Assembly: GCA_001644045.1 (NCBI GenBank)
Contig: LUUF01000087.1
Coordinates: forward strand, 1 to 64,000
DNA from: Methylomonas methanica
Lineage (GTDB): Bacteria; Pseudomonadota; Gammaproteobacteria; Methylococcales; Methylomonadaceae
Reading direction: 5' to 3'
DNA: 64,000 nucleotides
This document shows positions 38,934 through 49,900 of the stretch, in pieces. The position numbers were made by a program, and so were the translations under genes. Under the pieces are notes generated by a model. It had not been told where the DNA came from. It saw only the letters and a list, made by a program, of their open reading frames with translations, and made no database searches. The first letter of the stretch is position 1. Every line of letters begins with the position of its first letter.

Positions 38934-39631
38934 TGACGGTGCTCAAGACCAGTCGAATAGACTGGCGGCCGTGTTGGCGGCTGATTCCCAGCCGGTTTCC
39001 TCCCACCGGCTTGTTCGACAGAGTGGCAGACCCGGCTGACCTGGATGTGGTGTTTGCCATCGAAGCGCTGACTAACGACCGTTTGCGCGACGAAGCCGGC
39101 GAAATTAGTTTGGTCGCGGCGGCGGACCGTATTTCCGGACCAGGTACTACGCCGATCATGGCGGCGTTCACGCACCTGAATCCGGAGGGTAGCCGGTTTT
39201 GCGACGGCAGTTACGGCGTGTATTACGCTGCCAAAGACATCGATACCGCGATAGCCGAGACCTGCTTTCATCGCAAACGGTTTATGGCCGCGACTCAACA
39301 AGCACCGCTTGAAATTGACATGCGCAGTTATGCCTCCGATTTGAATGCCGATTTGCACGATATTCGCGATCTGCAAGCTGAAATGCCTGATATTTACGAT
39401 GCCGACACCGGCAATTACGCCGCCGCGCAGGCCTTGGCCCGGCAGTTGCGCGCGGACGGTGCGGACGGTATCGTCTATTCCAGCGTGCGGGCGGCGGGCG
39501 GCGAATGTGTGGCGGTCTTTAAACCACGCTTGCTGGCGCCGGTCAAGCAAGGCGCGCATTATTGTTACGTGTGGGACGGCCGGCAAATCAGCGCGGTTTA
39601 TAAAAAAGAACTTTACCATCCCGGTATTTAA
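38933..39631 (+). CDS. RES-domain NAD+-degrading toxin
   Basis: The 232-residue product (start ATG 38933, overlapping the antitoxin stop) belongs to the RES family, which depletes NAD+ by an ADP-ribosyltransferase-like fold. Residues matching the Arg-Glu-Ser signature lie in CWRLIPSRF or GSRFCDGSYGVYYA (Arg), IAETCFHRKRF (Glu) and YSSVR (Ser). The pair is a type II Xre-RES toxin-antitoxin unit. Confidence 0.9.
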   Translation: MTVLKTSRIDWRPCWRLIPSRFPPTGLFDRVADPADLDVVFAIEALTNDRLRDEAGEISLVAAADRISGPGTTPIMAAFTHLNPEGSRFCDGSYGVYYAAKDIDTAIAETCFHRKRFMAATQQAPLEIDMRSYASDLNADLHDIRDLQAEMPDIYDADTGNYAAAQALARQLRADGADGIVYSSVRAAGGECVAVFKPRLLAPVKQGAHYCYVWDGRQISAVYKKELYHPGI

Positions 39632-39640
39632 CGGATAGCC

Positions 39641-40117
39641 ATGCTCGATTTGCCAGTACCCAGCCGAGAAAACGATTTTTACGAAACCCATATCCAATTG
39701 TTGTTGCACAGCTATCGCAGGTTACTGGGCAAACCCTTGCTGGAAAGGTCCGCAAGCTTGTCGCTGGGCCGGCAAGTTTATCAGGCCAATTTCGCGTTGC
39801 TGTCGCATAACAGCGCTGCCGATCCCTTATTCAATTACGCCAACCAAACCGCGCAGAATTTATTCGAGCTGCCTTGGCCGGAATTTATCGGCATGCCGTC
39901 GCGTTTCTCGGCGGAACCGGTGAACCGCGAAGAGCGCGAACGCTTGCTGCATCAAGTCGCCAGCCAGGGCTATATCGACAATTATGCCGGCGTGCGTATC
40001 GCCAAATCCGGCAAGCGTTTTTTGATCGAGCGGGCGGTGGTGTGGAATGTCTACGATAGCGTGCAACGATATGTCGGCCAGGCGGCTTGTTTTAGCGACT
40101 GGCGCTTGTTACCCTGA
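39641..40117 (+). CDS. MEKHLA-domain protein
   Basis: The 158-residue soluble protein has the MEKHLA domain, a PAS-like fold otherwise seen at the C-terminus of plant HD-ZIP III factors (FNYANQTAQNLFELPWPEFIGMPSR, in part: NYANQTAQNLFELPWPEFIG). Bacterial members are free-standing and uncharacterised, possibly sensing redox or light. It starts nine bases after the RES toxin gene, so may be cotranscribed. Confidence 0.87.
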   Translation: MLDLPVPSRENDFYETHIQLLLHSYRRLLGKPLLERSASLSLGRQVYQANFALLSHNSAADPLFNYANQTAQNLFELPWPEFIGMPSRFSAEPVNREERERLLHQVASQGYIDNYAGVRIAKSGKRFLIERAVVWNVYDSVQRYVGQAACFSDWRLLP

Positions 40118-40157
40118 GCCCATCCGTTTCCATCAACTCACTGTCTGCGAGAAATTT

Positions 40158-40634
40158 ATGCTGAAAATATCCTTAAAACGCGGCGGCCGCCTCTGCTGCG
40201 GATTGTTGCTAATGCTGGCTGGCGCGGCGCAGGCCGATGAAGTGGGCTGTGTAACCACGGCCTGGAAGCTGATCGGCGCCAATCACAAGGTCTGCGTCGA
40301 TGTGTTCGAAGACCCGAAAATTCCGAATGTGATTTGCCATATCAGCCAGGCCAGAACCGGCGGTATTTCCGGCGGCTTGGGGCTGGCCGAAGATCCGTCG
40401 CAGTTCTCGCTAGCCTGTCGGCAAATCGGTCCGATCAATTTGCCGGCCAAACTGGCCGAGGAAGAAACCGTGTTTTCGGAAAGTACCTCGCTGCTGTTCA
40501 AATCCACCAACATTACCCGTTTGTGGGATGCCAAGCACAACACGCTGGTTTATCTGGCGATCAGCCGCAAAGTAATCGAAGGTGCGCCGGCCAATAGCGT
40601 GTCCACCGTGCCGGTTATGCCGTGGGGTAGATAA
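40158..40634 (+). CDS. creA: CreA-family periplasmic protein
   Basis: The 158 residues (start ATG 40158) have a signal peptide (about 1-25; ending AQA) and the CreA motifs KVCVDVFEDPKIPNVICHIS and DPSQFSLACRQIGPI. CreA is a conserved periplasmic protein of unknown role. Longer upstream open sequence lies within the previous gene and is discarded. Both Cys in the mature part could pair. Confidence 0.92.
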   Translation: MLKISLKRGGRLCCGLLLMLAGAAQADEVGCVTTAWKLIGANHKVCVDVFEDPKIPNVICHISQARTGGISGGLGLAEDPSQFSLACRQIGPINLPAKLAEEETVFSESTSLLFKSTNITRLWDAKHNTLVYLAISRKVIEGAPANSVSTVPVMPWGR

Positions 40635-40644
40635 GGCGTCGGGA

Positions 40645-42579
40645 TCAACTCGATCCGGCGTTCAAAGGACTATCGGCACGGGGTTTAATCCATTTCAATA
40701 AGGCCTCGTAAAGCGTAGCCGGCAGAATCGGTTTACCGATGAAGTCGTTCATGCCGGCGGTCAGACAGTGTTGATGATCGCCGTTCATCACGTTGGCGGT
40801 CATCGCGATCACCGGTATATTCTGGCAAGCCGGGATTTGCCGCAGCAGGCGGGTGGCTTGGTAGCCGTCCATCACCGGCATTTGCACATCCATCAGCACA
40901 CAGTCGTATTCGTGGCGGCGCAGTTTGTCCAAGGCTAGCTCGCCGTTTTCGGCAATATCCACCTGTAATTGCGCTTGCTCCAGTAACTCGATAGCGACGA
41001 TGCGATTGATTTCGTTGTCTTCCACCAGCAATACCCGTCCGCCATGCAACCGCGCCAGTTTGCCGATGTCTACGCTGGCCCGGTGCCGGCGAATTTGAAA
41101 GTTACGGATGGTGTTCAGATCGGTGACGCCCAGCAGAACGTTAAAGGTAAAGGTGGAGCCGATGCCGGGCCGGCTGCTGACTTCTATGTTCCCGCCCATT
41201 TGCTCTATCAATTGTTTGGAGATGATCAAACCCAGGCCGGTGCCGCCGTAGTTGCGGGTCACGCTGCTGTCGCCCTGGCTGAAGGCCTGGAACAGCTTGG
41301 TTTGTTGTTCGGCGGTGATGCCGATGCCGGTATCGCTGATTGCGAATTGCAGACGCACCGAATGTTGGTCGCGGCTGAGTTCGCCGAGGCTGACTTTGAT
41401 CTCGCCGTGTTCGGTAAACTTGATGGCGTTGCCGATCAGGTTGATCAAAACCTGCCGTAGCCGTTGCGGGTCGCCTATTACCGCATGATACTCCGGCCCG
41501 GCCGGCGGCCTGATTAGTTGAATGCCTTTATTGGCGCTGAGTTGCAACATAGTGGAGAACACGTGTTCCAGCATCTCTTCCAGCAGGAAGGGGATGGTCT
41601 CCATCTGCATCTTGCCGGCTTCCATTTTGGAAAAATCCAGAATGTCGCCTATCAATGTCATCAAGGAATGAGCGGACGATTCCACCCGTTTCAGGTATTC
41701 GCGCTGTTTAAAACTAAGTTCGCTGTTCAGGCACAGCTCTACCAAGCCGACTATCGCGTTCATCGGGGTACGGATTTCATGGCTCATATTGGCCAGGAAC
41801 TGGCTCTTGGCCTGATTGGCCGATTCCGCGTCTTGCTTGGCCAGCTCAAGCTCCTGGGTGCGGCTTTGCACTTGGCTTTCCAGTTCCGTTTCATGGGCCT
41901 GGATTTGCGCCAGCATATTGTTAAAGGCTTCGGCCAAATCGCTGATTTCGTCGTTGCCGGCATAATCGGAGCGCCGGCTGTAATCGTGGTCTTTTTCGAT
42001 TTGCCGCGCGGTGTTGGCCAATTTCAGCAAGGGACCCAAAAACGAACGCTGTAAACGCTGCACATACAACGCCACCACGCTCAGCGCAATCAAGATGATG
42101 CCGGTGTTGATCAGCGTATTCAGCAGCAGCGAGTGATAGGAACGTTTCAGATCGGCAATCAGCGTGATATGGCCGACGATTCGGTGATCTTTATGCACAA
42201 TCGGCAGAGTGATCTGCCGGGTTTTCGATAGCCAGGTCGGCCACCAAGCATGCCAGTTGGTGACTGGTTTTTCATAGCGGACCAGCGTGACGCCGCTGGG
42301 GGTTTGGATTTGGCCGGCGATAATGTCCGGATCGTGGGCCAGCGCATCCAGTACTTCCTGGGCGGTTTGATTGTCGTCGAACAACAAGGCGAAGCTACTG
42401 TTTTGGCCGATCATGTTGGCGGTCAAGGTCAGTTTCTGGCCGATGCTCTGTTGCAAGGCGGAATACTCGCGAATCGACAGCGATACTGTTGCCACCACCA
42501 GGCTTAAAATCACCATCAGTCGTAGGATCTTAGCCAGCTTGCGGCTGATGGAAATGCGAGGATCCGTTGACGCTATCAT
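40645..42579 (-). CDS. Hybrid sensor histidine kinase of the TonB-YfiR operon
   Basis: Inner-membrane hybrid kinase, 644 residues. It has a membrane helix (about 19-38), a short periplasmic CHASE8-like sensor (about 39-145), a second helix and a HAMP domain (about 185-240). A coiled coil leads into HisKA ([22 protein letters not shown], in part: [15 protein letters not shown]), then HATPase ([13 protein letters not shown]) and a C-terminal receiver ([33 protein letters not shown], with the phospho-Asp). It overlaps the yfiR gene by four bases and probably reports on it. Confidence 0.92.
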   Translation of the reverse strand: MIASTDPRISISRKLAKILRLMVILSLVVATVSLSIREYSALQQSIGQKLTLTANMIGQNSSFALLFDDNQTAQEVLDALAHDPDIIAGQIQTPSGVTLVRYEKPVTNWHAWWPTWLSKTRQITLPIVHKDHRIVGHITLIADLKRSYHSLLLNTLINTGIILIALSVVALYVQRLQRSFLGPLLKLANTARQIEKDHDYSRRSDYAGNDEISDLAEAFNNMLAQIQAHETELESQVQSRTQELELAKQDAESANQAKSQFLANMSHEIRTPMNAIVGLVELCLNSELSFKQREYLKRVESSAHSLMTLIGDILDFSKMEAGKMQMETIPFLLEEMLEHVFSTMLQLSANKGIQLIRPPAGPEYHAVIGDPQRLRQVLINLIGNAIKFTEHGEIKVSLGELSRDQHSVRLQFAISDTGIGITAEQQTKLFQAFSQGDSSVTRNYGGTGLGLIISKQLIEQMGGNIEVSSRPGIGSTFTFNVLLGVTDLNTIRNFQIRRHRASVDIGKLARLHGGRVLLVEDNEINRIVAIELLEQAQLQVDIAENGELALDKLRRHEYDCVLMDVQMPVMDGYQATRLLRQIPACQNIPVIAMTANVMNGDHQHCLTAGMNDFIGKPILPATLYEALLKWIKPRADSPLNAGSS

Positions 42580-43085
42580 TCTATTATTTCGGCCATCCGC
42601 AGTAATTTCGAACTCAGCTTCAGATCGGCTGATTTCACCACTGCTAAATTTACCACCAGTTTTAGCCTGTTGTCGCGCAGCGTAAATTGCACCATACCCC
42701 CGTGGTTAGCGAAATTTTCCACATCGCCGACCAACAGCACGTGATGGTGTCTGGCTTGCTCGGCCAATACCGGCGTTAACCCGGCTAAGTCGCTTAAAAA
42801 TAAAATACTGCATTGGGCAATGTCGGGGGCGTCGTCCAGATTGACATGCACGGCATTGCCGTTGATTTTCTGACCTTCCAAAACCGGCAAATAGGCGCGC
42901 AATACGCTATGACCTTGCAAACAAATAGTGACCGGCGCGGTGCTGGGCCATTGCGCCAGCTCCGCGAAATGAAATAGATAGGCGGTCTTCAATTGAAACT
43001 CGCGGCTTTGGCTACTTTCCTCCGCGCGCGCTGATCCGGCGAACCAAACGCAGATGCTGAGTAGCAAAAGTGTGAGCAGACGCAT
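42576..43085 (-). CDS. YfiR-family periplasmic protein
   Basis: Start ATG 43085 ([19 protein letters not shown]) gives a 169-residue exported protein; the longer frame upstream runs back into the receptor gene. It has the YfiR/DUF4154 fold ([52 protein letters not shown], in part: [17 protein letters not shown]). In Pseudomonas YfiR represses the membrane cyclase YfiN; here the neighbouring histidine kinase is the likely partner. Confidence 0.9.
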   Translation of the reverse strand: MRLLTLLLLSICVWFAGSARAEESSQSREFQLKTAYLFHFAELAQWPSTAPVTICLQGHSVLRAYLPVLEGQKINGNAVHVNLDDAPDIAQCSILFLSDLAGLTPVLAEQARHHHVLLVGDVENFANHGGMVQFTLRDNRLKLVVNLAVVKSADLKLSSKLLRMAEIIE

Positions 43086-43102
43086 CGGCGCAATAAACCG
43101 TC

Positions 43103-45130
43103 TTAAAAGTGCCAGGATATTTGCGCCAGATAGCCGCGTTGAATCTGGCTGGCGACCGGAATATACAAAACGTCGCTGAATTCCGGATGCTGATTGTCCA
43201 GCAGATTTTGCCCGCTTATCGATAACTCCAGATTTTTGTGCGGGTGCCAACCCAGGCGCAAGTCCAAGGAGATATAGGCCGGAATGCTGCGCCTGTCGAT
43301 ATACACTTCATCGACATAACGCGCCCAGGCATCCAGTTCGAGTTCGCTGGTCAGGTTGAACAAGGAACGCAGGGACACATTGTGCTGCGGATTGAAATGT
43401 TCCTCCGTGAGCGGGTCGCGGAACCAGGGTTGGTTTTTATCGTAATTGACCGAAAAGTGGTTGGCGCTGTAAGACGCTTGCAGCCGCCAATCGTGGTTTA
43501 CCCGGTAATTGACCGACAATTCCAGGCCGTAACTGTCCACCTGCCGGTAATTGGCCACGGTGGCCTGCTTGATATTGCCGAATATCGGGTTGTTATAGGT
43601 GACGCCGGTAAACTTGGTGCCCTGCATCCGGTCGTAAATGTTGTAAAACAACGCGCTATCGACATCCAGATTATTGGAAATTTGCCAGCGCCAACCCAAT
43701 TCGTAGGCCAATAGATTTTCGGTCAGCATCTCCGGATTGGCTTTGGCTTCGAAAAAACGGTTGCTATCGGGAATTTGCTTGAACAAACGGATGCTGTGTT
43801 GCGCCCGATTCGGCAACACCACGGCCCGCGACACTGCCGCCCATAGGCTATGTTGTTTATTGGGTGTCCATAGCAGCCGGGCGTTGGGTTCGGTTTCCCA
43901 GCCGGTGAAGGTAAAATGCTCCACCCGGTTGCCCAGCGTCAGTTTCACGTCGTCGCTTAAATCGATTTGATCCTGTAAAAATATGCCGACATTGTTTTGG
44001 GTGAATTGATTCGGCTCGAAACCCAGGGTTAGCGTATTGTCGAAGCTGTCGTCGATGTTTTGGTAATTCACGCCCCACATCAGCTTATGGTTATCAATGG
44101 CTGGCAGGGTGTGTTGAAAATCCAGATCGTAATGCGAGCGGCTCATCCGATTCACCGCCAGTTGCCATTCGGTTTGGGTAAACGCCATATTCAGCCGCCA
44201 ATCGTGGCCGCTGTCGGTGCGATGCGACCAGTTGCCCTGCAAACTGCCGGTCACGCCGTCCCTGCCGAAATCGTCGTTTTGCCATAACGGCGCGGTCGTC
44301 GAGGTTTTACCGATATAGTAGCCGCCCAGCCGGTAGCGGGAGACGTTGGCTTCCACCATCAGTTTGTCCTGGGCGCTGAGTTGGCTGTCCAGGCGAAAAT
44401 TGGCGGTCTCGGTATCGCCGGTGTCGTGAGTGTCTTGCTTGCCGGCCAAATCGATGCTGGCGTCGCGCACCATCGTACTGATAGTGCCGCGCAGGAAAGT
44501 GGATTCCGACAATTTCTGGCCGTAACGAATCCCGCCGAAACCGCGTTCCTCGGTGCCGCCGCCGGCATTGAGCAAACCGCCCTGGGTATCGCGGGCCGAA
44601 CGGGTAATGATGTTGATGGTGCCGTTCACGGCATTGGCACCCCACAAACTGCCGCTGGGGCCGCGCAACACTTCGATGCGCTCTATATCCGGCAACGACG
44701 GGTTTTGCTGGCCCCAATAGACGCCGCTGATTAATGGATCGTAGATGCTGCGGCCGTCTATCATCACTTGCAGCTTGTTGGCGTACAAGTCATTAAAACC
44801 GCGCGCGCTCACCGCCCAATTCCAGGAGTTGATTTTAGCGACGTTCATGCCCGGCACCATGCGTAAAACTTCCGGCAAACTGGTAGCGCCGGAGCGGCGG
44901 ATGTCTTCCGAGGTGATCACGAATGCGGCGGCCGGACTATCCTTGACCGTTTGTTCCTGCCGCGCCAGGCTGGACACTTCCAGTTCGGTGAGCTCCTCCC
45001 AACTCAAAGGCAGCAATTCGTTGGTCGCTTCGATGTCCGCCGGGTTTCCTTGAGCAAGCACATTCGTATGCACCAGGCAAAGCGGGCTGCATAAGTAGGC
45101 AAATTTACGCAGATAACGGTTAATTAGCAT
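43103..45130 (-). CDS. TonB-dependent outer-membrane receptor
   Basis: The 675-residue protein has a signal peptide (to about residue 26), a plug domain (SLARQEQTVKDSPAAAFVITSEDIRRSGA, in part: SPAAAFVITSEDIRRSG; VLRGPSGSLWGANAVNG) and a beta-barrel ending ISWHF with a C-terminal Phe. It is the first gene of receptor-yfiR-kinase. The resemblance is to the bile-salt/cobalamin-type group with an extra periplasmic reader. Transported substrate cannot be told. Confidence 0.93.
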   Translation of the reverse strand: MLINRYLRKFAYLCSPLCLVHTNVLAQGNPADIEATNELLPLSWEELTELEVSSLARQEQTVKDSPAAAFVITSEDIRRSGATSLPEVLRMVPGMNVAKINSWNWAVSARGFNDLYANKLQVMIDGRSIYDPLISGVYWGQQNPSLPDIERIEVLRGPSGSLWGANAVNGTINIITRSARDTQGGLLNAGGGTEERGFGGIRYGQKLSESTFLRGTISTMVRDASIDLAGKQDTHDTGDTETANFRLDSQLSAQDKLMVEANVSRYRLGGYYIGKTSTTAPLWQNDDFGRDGVTGSLQGNWSHRTDSGHDWRLNMAFTQTEWQLAVNRMSRSHYDLDFQHTLPAIDNHKLMWGVNYQNIDDSFDNTLTLGFEPNQFTQNNVGIFLQDQIDLSDDVKLTLGNRVEHFTFTGWETEPNARLLWTPNKQHSLWAAVSRAVVLPNRAQHSIRLFKQIPDSNRFFEAKANPEMLTENLLAYELGWRWQISNNLDVDSALFYNIYDRMQGTKFTGVTYNNPIFGNIKQATVANYRQVDSYGLELSVNYRVNHDWRLQASYSANHFSVNYDKNQPWFRDPLTEEHFNPQHNVSLRSLFNLTSELELDAWARYVDEVYIDRRSIPAYISLDLRLGWHPHKNLELSISGQNLLDNQHPEFSDVLYIPVASQIQRGYLAQISWHF

Positions 45131-45280
45131 GACATTTAGGCTTGGAGAGGCAAGGTTGCCGCTATTATAAAAGCCTTAACCGTTAACTGGGCAAATCAGT
45201 TGATAAGGGCTCTTATGAAGTAGCTGTTTAGCACGGAGCGGAAAAACTCTCTTCTGTTGGAGCGGGTGCCGTAAAAGGCG

Positions 45281-45355
45281 GGTTGGGCTGAATGCAATGA
45301 AGCCCAACGGTTTGATTTTGTGGGGTTTCGCCTTGCTCAACCCAAGCTACGTTTG
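45281..45355. repeat. Dispersed palindrome of the GGTTGGGCT family
   Basis: GTTGGGCT faces AGCCCAAC in 45282-45308, and GGGGTTTCGCC with GCTCAACCCAAGCTACG follows to about 45355. It shares TTGGG.../...CCCAA core with the elements at 9013 and 33500. The region from the receptor start to the reductase end (45131-45388) otherwise shows no gene. Confidence 0.6.
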
Positions 45356-45388
45356 GCTTTGCGCTGCCGGACTATGACCTGCTTGGTT

Positions 45389-46237
45389 TTAAAGCAAGGC
45401 TGTCACTGCCGCACATTCCGCGCTATTCAACTCAAACTCGAAAATGGCCAAATCCGCGCTGATATGCTCGGCGGATGTGGTGCCGGTTAAGGGTACGATG
45501 CCGATCTGCGTTAAATAGCGGAAGAATATTTGCGCCGGGCTGCGTTGGTATTTATCCGCCAGCGTTTTTACAACCGTGTCAGCCAAGATTTTGGGGTTGG
45601 CGGTTAACGTCCAGAAGCTTTCATAGACGATGTGCCGCTGCCGGCAAAACGCCCGCAATTGCTTATCGTAGCCGGTATCGGCATAAAACCGGTTCTGCAA
45701 TACGGCGGGTTTAACCGTCGCGTTGTCGTACAAAAACTCGAACAAGGCCGGATCGTAGCAATTGCTGATGCCCAGTTGCTTGGTGCCGCCGCTTTGCTGG
45801 ATGGCTTCCAGTGCTTGCCAAACTTCCAGCAACTGTCCGCGATCGGCCAGCGGCGAATGCAGTACCAGGCCATCCAGATAATCGGTTTGCAGATTTTTTA
45901 ACGAAGTTTGGAAGGACTGCGCGACTTGCTCAGGCAAGCTGGCCTTGGGGTCGTAAGGTATGCGTAGCGGATCGTGGCCGTTCAGGGGCGTGAATTTGCT
46001 TTGCAAGTAAAGATCGGATCGCTCCAGGCCCAATGCACGGCAAGCCGCCGACATACCTTCGCCAACGCCGGCCTCGTGGTAATGCTTGGGCTGGCAAGCA
46101 GTGTCGATACCACGAAAACCCAGGCTTATCGCCTGCTCCACCAGCGCGGCGGTGCGTTCTTGTTTCCAGGCTGTGCCGTAAATAATGCCCGGCATTTGTA
46201 CCCCGGCGGCGGAGAGAATAAAGTCGTTGCTTCTCAT
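45389..46237 (-). CDS. Aldo/keto reductase
   Basis: I take ATG 46237 (MRSNDFILSAAGVQMP), giving 282 residues. The (beta/alpha)8 NADPH-dependent oxidoreductase fold shows its catalytic tetrad: Asp in FRGIDTAC, Tyr in KHYHEAGVG, Lys in LYLQSKFTP and His in GLVLHSPL. Substrate unknown. An alternative upstream start at 46288 adds 17 residues. It stands alone, downstream of a palindromic repeat. Confidence 0.88.
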   Translation of the reverse strand: MRSNDFILSAAGVQMPGIIYGTAWKQERTAALVEQAISLGFRGIDTACQPKHYHEAGVGEGMSAACRALGLERSDLYLQSKFTPLNGHDPLRIPYDPKASLPEQVAQSFQTSLKNLQTDYLDGLVLHSPLADRGQLLEVWQALEAIQQSGGTKQLGISNCYDPALFEFLYDNATVKPAVLQNRFYADTGYDKQLRAFCRQRHIVYESFWTLTANPKILADTVVKTLADKYQRSPAQIFFRYLTQIGIVPLTGTTSAEHISADLAIFEFELNSAECAAVTALL

Positions 46238-46952
46238 CACGGCTCCCGAAAAAGTCTTGATCTTCGGTGATACCCGCCTGGGCGTCAATTGCCGGGACTA
46301 CTAAAAGCCGGGATTGCCGAGCGAAGTTGTTGTGGGGCGCTTGATATTGGCGGAGTTTTGACCAAAATCTGCCGGTCAAAAAATACAAGTGAACAGTTGG
46401 TTTATTAATCAAAGCGGCCATTTAGCAACCGACATCCAAGGAGCCTAAGCTTTTAGTTAACCCCAAACAGCGTCGCTATACCTTTGGTACAGCACAGATT
46501 CAACTGTGCCCCTTCTCCTTGACAAAGGATAGAGCCCAAAAATTAAACCGGTCGACTCGACTTCAGGCAGAGTAGGTTCCGCGTTAAGAAAATAGGAGTA
46601 TACGTATCAGAATGCCGATTAAAACCACATTTTTTTGTCTGTATGTTCTTGTGAAGAAAGGCTAGCAAAGCATGGTGAGACATCTAATATTCAACCCAAG
46701 CCTCAACGATTGAGGGGGAATATTCGCCTCAGTTGGGCTGATAGGAATCACCTTAAAATACGGGTCGAATTTTGTTGTTTTTAATGTGTCTCAGTCTGGT
46801 GTATAAGATATGTGGACTACGTGGAAGCACTCTCATAAGGATCAATCCAAGCGCTTTTCAATATTTACCGAAACAGTATTCCTTGTAGCACGGGTTGGCT
46901 TGTCGTTTTAGAGCAAAATTCCGCTGAAAATATCTTTTTTCTTTAGGCCGCT
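46238..46952. other. Intergenic region without a recognised gene (715 bp)
   Basis: No convincing coding frame was seen. There are two small hairpins, GCACAG-ATTCAA-CTGTGC (46492-46509) and CCTCAA-CGA-TTGAGG (46701-46715). The second is followed by an AT-rich stretch that could hold the promoter of the long kinase gene at 46953. I could not pick a convincing -10/-35 pair. Confidence 0.5.
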
Positions 46953-49900
46953 ATGGAAAATTTTTTGATTACCTCAAAAAGACTATTCCACCATTCCAAT
47001 GTCTTCACGCAAGTCGGCATTTTAGGGGAGTTTCTCTTGTTGTTCCTGCCTATCGTTATGCTGGTCTCGGTAGGTACCTGGTCTTTGGGCGAATCGCGCA
47101 TCAATACCGAAATGTCCATGTTAATGGCTGACGAAAAGACTTATGTAGAACTAAGCCAGGGACGTTTGGCCCGAGAATTGGCAGTGCCGATACGGCATAT
47201 GATTAGCCTGGCCAATGAAAAGCCTGTGCGTCACGTGTATGAAGCTGTAGATGGATCAAACACCACGCAAATGGAAGAGGCTTTTATTTCGTTAATGTCG
47301 CGCAACCCTAACTACGATAAGGTGCGCTGGATTGACGATCATGGACTGGAACGTGTTCGAGTCAATAATCGCAACGGACAACCTCTGCTAGTCCCGCACA
47401 GCGATTTACAGGACAAGCACGACCGCTATTTTTTTATTGATGCACTGCGGCTTGAAAAGGGTGAGATTTATATTTCTCCTCTCGATTTAAACATGGAAAA
47501 TGGTCAGTTCGAACTACCTTACAAACCAACTATCAGGGTGGCAACTCGTATTTTTGCCGCAGATGGCACACCTCGCGGCATCCTGATCATTAATATTGCC
47601 GCCCGTTCAATGTTGAATGCCTTTGTCGGCAGTGCCGGCCCCGCGGCCAATCGCATGATGCTGCTTAATGCCGACGGTTATTGGCTCAAGAGCCCCGATG
47701 AGTCCGACGAATGGGATTTCATGTTTCTGCGCAAAATGACCTTGGGCAACCGATACCCGGAGGCTTGGGAAGCAATATCGAAGACGGATAAGGGACAAGT
47801 TCATTTGCCGGATGGACTTTGGACCTGGAGTTCGGTATCGCCCGTTCCAGAACGGGATACCCGGCTATCGCATAACATACACTGGAAAGTCGTTACCCAT
47901 CTGCCGGGACGCGAGTTGTCTGCCTTGGAATATCAGGTTTGGCCGGTCAAGTTGGGGAGCGCGCTTATTATACTTTCGCTGTTTGGATTTGGCATTGACC
48001 GTTTAGTCCAGGCAAAAGCGGCGCGTGCGAAGGCCGAAAAGGAGGCGGCGTTGGCGCGCAGCGAAGTGGAAGCAGCTCATAGATTGCAGGAAGCGCAAGC
48101 CGGTTTTCGGATGCTATTTGAGGCCAACACCAGCGGCTTATTGGTGGTTGATGCCGGCGGCAGAATCATCATGGCTAACCCCGCCTTCGAGGATATGTTC
48201 GGTTACCGAGTTCCAGAGTTGCTGAACCAACCTGTCGAAATGCTCTTACCAGAGCTTATGCGTGCCTATCACGCCGAACAACGTGAAGCTTATCTCCACG
48301 CGCCCACCACTCGAGCCATGGGCGCCGGTAGGGATCTGCATGGCACCCGCAAGAATGGCAGCGTGTTTCCGATCGAAATCGGCTTGAGTCCTTATCGGGA
48401 TAACAATCAATATTTTGTGCTGGCCACGGTAGTGGACATTTCCGAGCGCAAGCGCGCCCAGGACGAGATCGTGCGCATGAATGAAATTCTGGAACAGCGC
48501 GTGGCCGAGCGGACAACCGAACTACAAACGGCTCGACAAGAGGCAGAGCGTTTGGCCAGCGTCAAAGGAAATTTCCTGGCCAACATGAGCCATGAAATAC
48601 GTACGCCGATGAACGCCATCCTTGGATTGGCCTATCTGTTGGAAAAGGCCCATCTCCCGACCGAGGAACACAATCTGGTCAAAAAAATTCGCATCGCCGG
48701 CCGTTCGTTACTGGGGATCATCAACGACATTCTGGATTTTTCCAAGATCGAATCAGGACGCCTTGAAATCGAGCATGCGCCATTCCGGCTGAATGACGTG
48801 CTGGACAATGTGGCGACACTAATGTCTGCCGTCGAATATAAACATGATGTCGAATTAGTAATGGGACCCGCACCGGAAGGTATGGAATTCTTGCGCGGAG
48901 ATGCACTGCGCCTGGAACAGATATTGGTAAATTTGACCAGCAATGCACTTAAATTTACCGAGCGCGGAAGTGTTGCACTTACGGTAGCACGGACGCCAGC
49001 GATTAACGGGCAGGATCGTTTGCGATTCAGCGTTAGGGATACCGGAAAAGGCATCGCTTTGGATAAGCAAATTGAAATCTTTTCCCCGTTCGCCCAAGAG
49101 GACACTTCTACGACACGTTGTTTCGGCGGCACCGGGCTAGGACTATCCATATGCCGATGCCTGGTAAAGATGATGGGTGGCGAGATTGGCGTCATCAGCG
49201 AACTCGGCAAAGGCAGCGAATTCTGGTTTGTGCTGCCCGTGGAGTTGGTTGAGCCTCAGGACTATGTGCAACCGGCCATGGCTTTCCAGAATGTTCTGAT
49301 CGCCGACGATCACCCGGTTGCCCGAGAGATGCTGGCCGCCACCGTGCGCAGTCTCGGTTGGAATCCGGAAGTCGTGTCCTCCGGCGAGGAAGCTGTAAAG
49401 CGCATCATTGCCCGAGCACAGAACAACAAGCTCCCGGACCTGCTGCTGCTGGACTGGCGTATGCCGGGCATGGATGGGCTGACTGCCGGACAGCAGATTA
49501 AGAAAGCCTTGGGCGACATTCCCAACGCACCACTGATTGTGATGGCCACGGCTCATGACCGCGATGCTTTGGTGCGTGAGCCGGGTGCAAATGTAGCCGA
49601 TGCCATCCTGAACAAGCCGGTAACGGCCTCGGCATTATATAACGTCTCAGAAGCCAAACGACACCAGCATGGGGATTTAGAGCCGGCCTCTACTACCTCG
49701 GTGGCAAACGATAGGCGTCTGCACCGGCTTCGGGTGCTGGTAGTGGATGATAGCGAAATCAATCGTGATATGGCGTGCCGCATCCTGGAATCGGAAGGCG
49801 CCATCGTTCATCTCGCCGATGACGGTAAAACCGCATTGGAATGGCTAAGCAATAATCCTGACCGAATCGACGTGGTTTTGATGGACGTCCAGATGCCGTT

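Noticed and set aside
46238-46952. Possible small gene before the long kinase
   Set aside because: Short frames lack ribosome-binding sites and protein-like composition.
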